A stretch of DNA of 5,476 nucleotides from Burkholderiales bacterium. GTDB taxonomy: Bacteria; Pseudomonadota; Gammaproteobacteria; Burkholderiales; Burkholderiaceae. The notes under the pieces were generated by a model. That model did no database searches, was not told the DNA's origin, and worked only from the letters and a program-made list of their open reading frames with translations. The stretch covers positions 1 to 5,476 of the forward strand of contig CANFNO010000236.1 of assembly GCA_947447845.1 (NCBI GenBank), read 5' to 3'. Numbering within the stretch: position 1 is the stretch's first letter; every line of letters starts with the position of its first letter. This document shows, piece by piece, positions 5,250 through 5,476 of the stretch. Made by a program: the position numbers and the translations under genes.

Positions 5250-5476
5250 TTACTTTTTGGTCGCCGTAATCATCTGAAAATTACTGAAGAAGTAGGTGTT
5301 GCGCACCACTGTCCACTCGCCAATCGTCTGCAGGTAGGCAACCGGATCTTCCTTGTCCCACAAGGCCAGGCCGTAGGGCTCGAAGACCTTGAAATACAGC
5401 CAACTGAAAGCGCGCAACACGGCGATGCGCGGGCGATGAAACTCACCAATATAGAGCTTGCCGCCGGATTTCAGTA
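5250..5476 (-). CDS. Probable class I SAM-dependent methyltransferase, C-terminal part (cut by window edge)
   Basis: Only the last 74 codons are present, ending in TAA at 5250-5252; the start lies beyond the right edge. The visible peptide begins LKSGGKLYIGEFHRP, resembling the LKPGG(R/K)L-(x)-I-x-E-x-x-R-P strand and turn late in class I (UbiE/type 11-like) methyltransferase domains. The tail VVRNTYFFSNFQMITATKK resembles the last beta hairpin of that fold, where the final strand reads like QMITATK. The SAM-binding GxGxG motif would lie outside, so cofactor binding cannot be checked and the substrate is unknown. It is on the same strand as ald but 152 bp from it, so shared transcription is doubtful. 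Confidence 0.7.
   Translation of the reverse strand, partial: LKSGGKLYIGEFHRPRIAVLRAFSWLYFKVFEPYGLALWDKEDPVAYLQTIGEWTVVRNTYFFSNFQMITATKK

Overview
The window is GC-rich, densely coded, and looks like a betaproteobacterial chromosome, most likely Burkholderiales and near Comamonadaceae. The main reason is the CoxM protein, which closely resembles the CutM/CoxM proteins I know from Hydrogenophaga-type CO oxidisers. This comes from remembered family sequences, not from a search. The species cannot be fixed. I see no mobile element, CRISPR array, rRNA or tRNA.

Layout, left to right. (1) The left end, on the minus strand, is the start of an aerobic CO dehydrogenase operon: coxM (FAD subunit, GTG start, 150-1013) followed by coxS ([2Fe-2S] subunit, 1-115, cut by the window edge). 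The M-then-S order is that of form I coxMSL operons, so coxL should lie just outside. (2) Upstream of coxM on the same strand is an rcoM-type regulator (1151-1957): an N-terminal PAS domain with a candidate heme ligand set, and a C-terminal LytTR DNA-binding domain. (3) Diverging from rcoM on the plus strand is a likely two-gene operon: an unrecognised membrane protein of about six helices (about 2186-2881), then an XdhC/CoxI-family molybdoenzyme maturation protein (2894-4012). (4) Converging on it, with a 28-bp tail-to-tail overlap, is ald (alanine dehydrogenase, 3985-5097, minus). (5) The right edge holds the last 74 codons of a minus-strand protein that looks like a class I SAM-dependent methyltransferase (5250-5476).

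The most interesting observation is regulatory. The rcoM-coxM gap and the rcoM/membrane-protein gap each hold three direct repeats of a 7-bp core (roughly YTCRTKC) spaced exactly 20 bp apart. In each case they read in the direction of the gene downstream. The middle copies match over 15 bp with two differences. In both arrays a -10-like hexamer (TAAAGT or TACAGT) follows the third repeat at nearly the same distance. Three in-line direct repeats about two helical turns apart is the architecture reported for RcoM binding. I infer that one CO-sensing regulator controls both coxMSL and the divergent membrane protein-xdhC operon. This would couple synthesis of the enzyme to its cofactor maturation and to an uncharacterised membrane protein whose last four helices each carry a Gly-Met-x-x-Gly motif.

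The ald gene and the methyltransferase appear to be ordinary neighbours with no visible link to CO metabolism.
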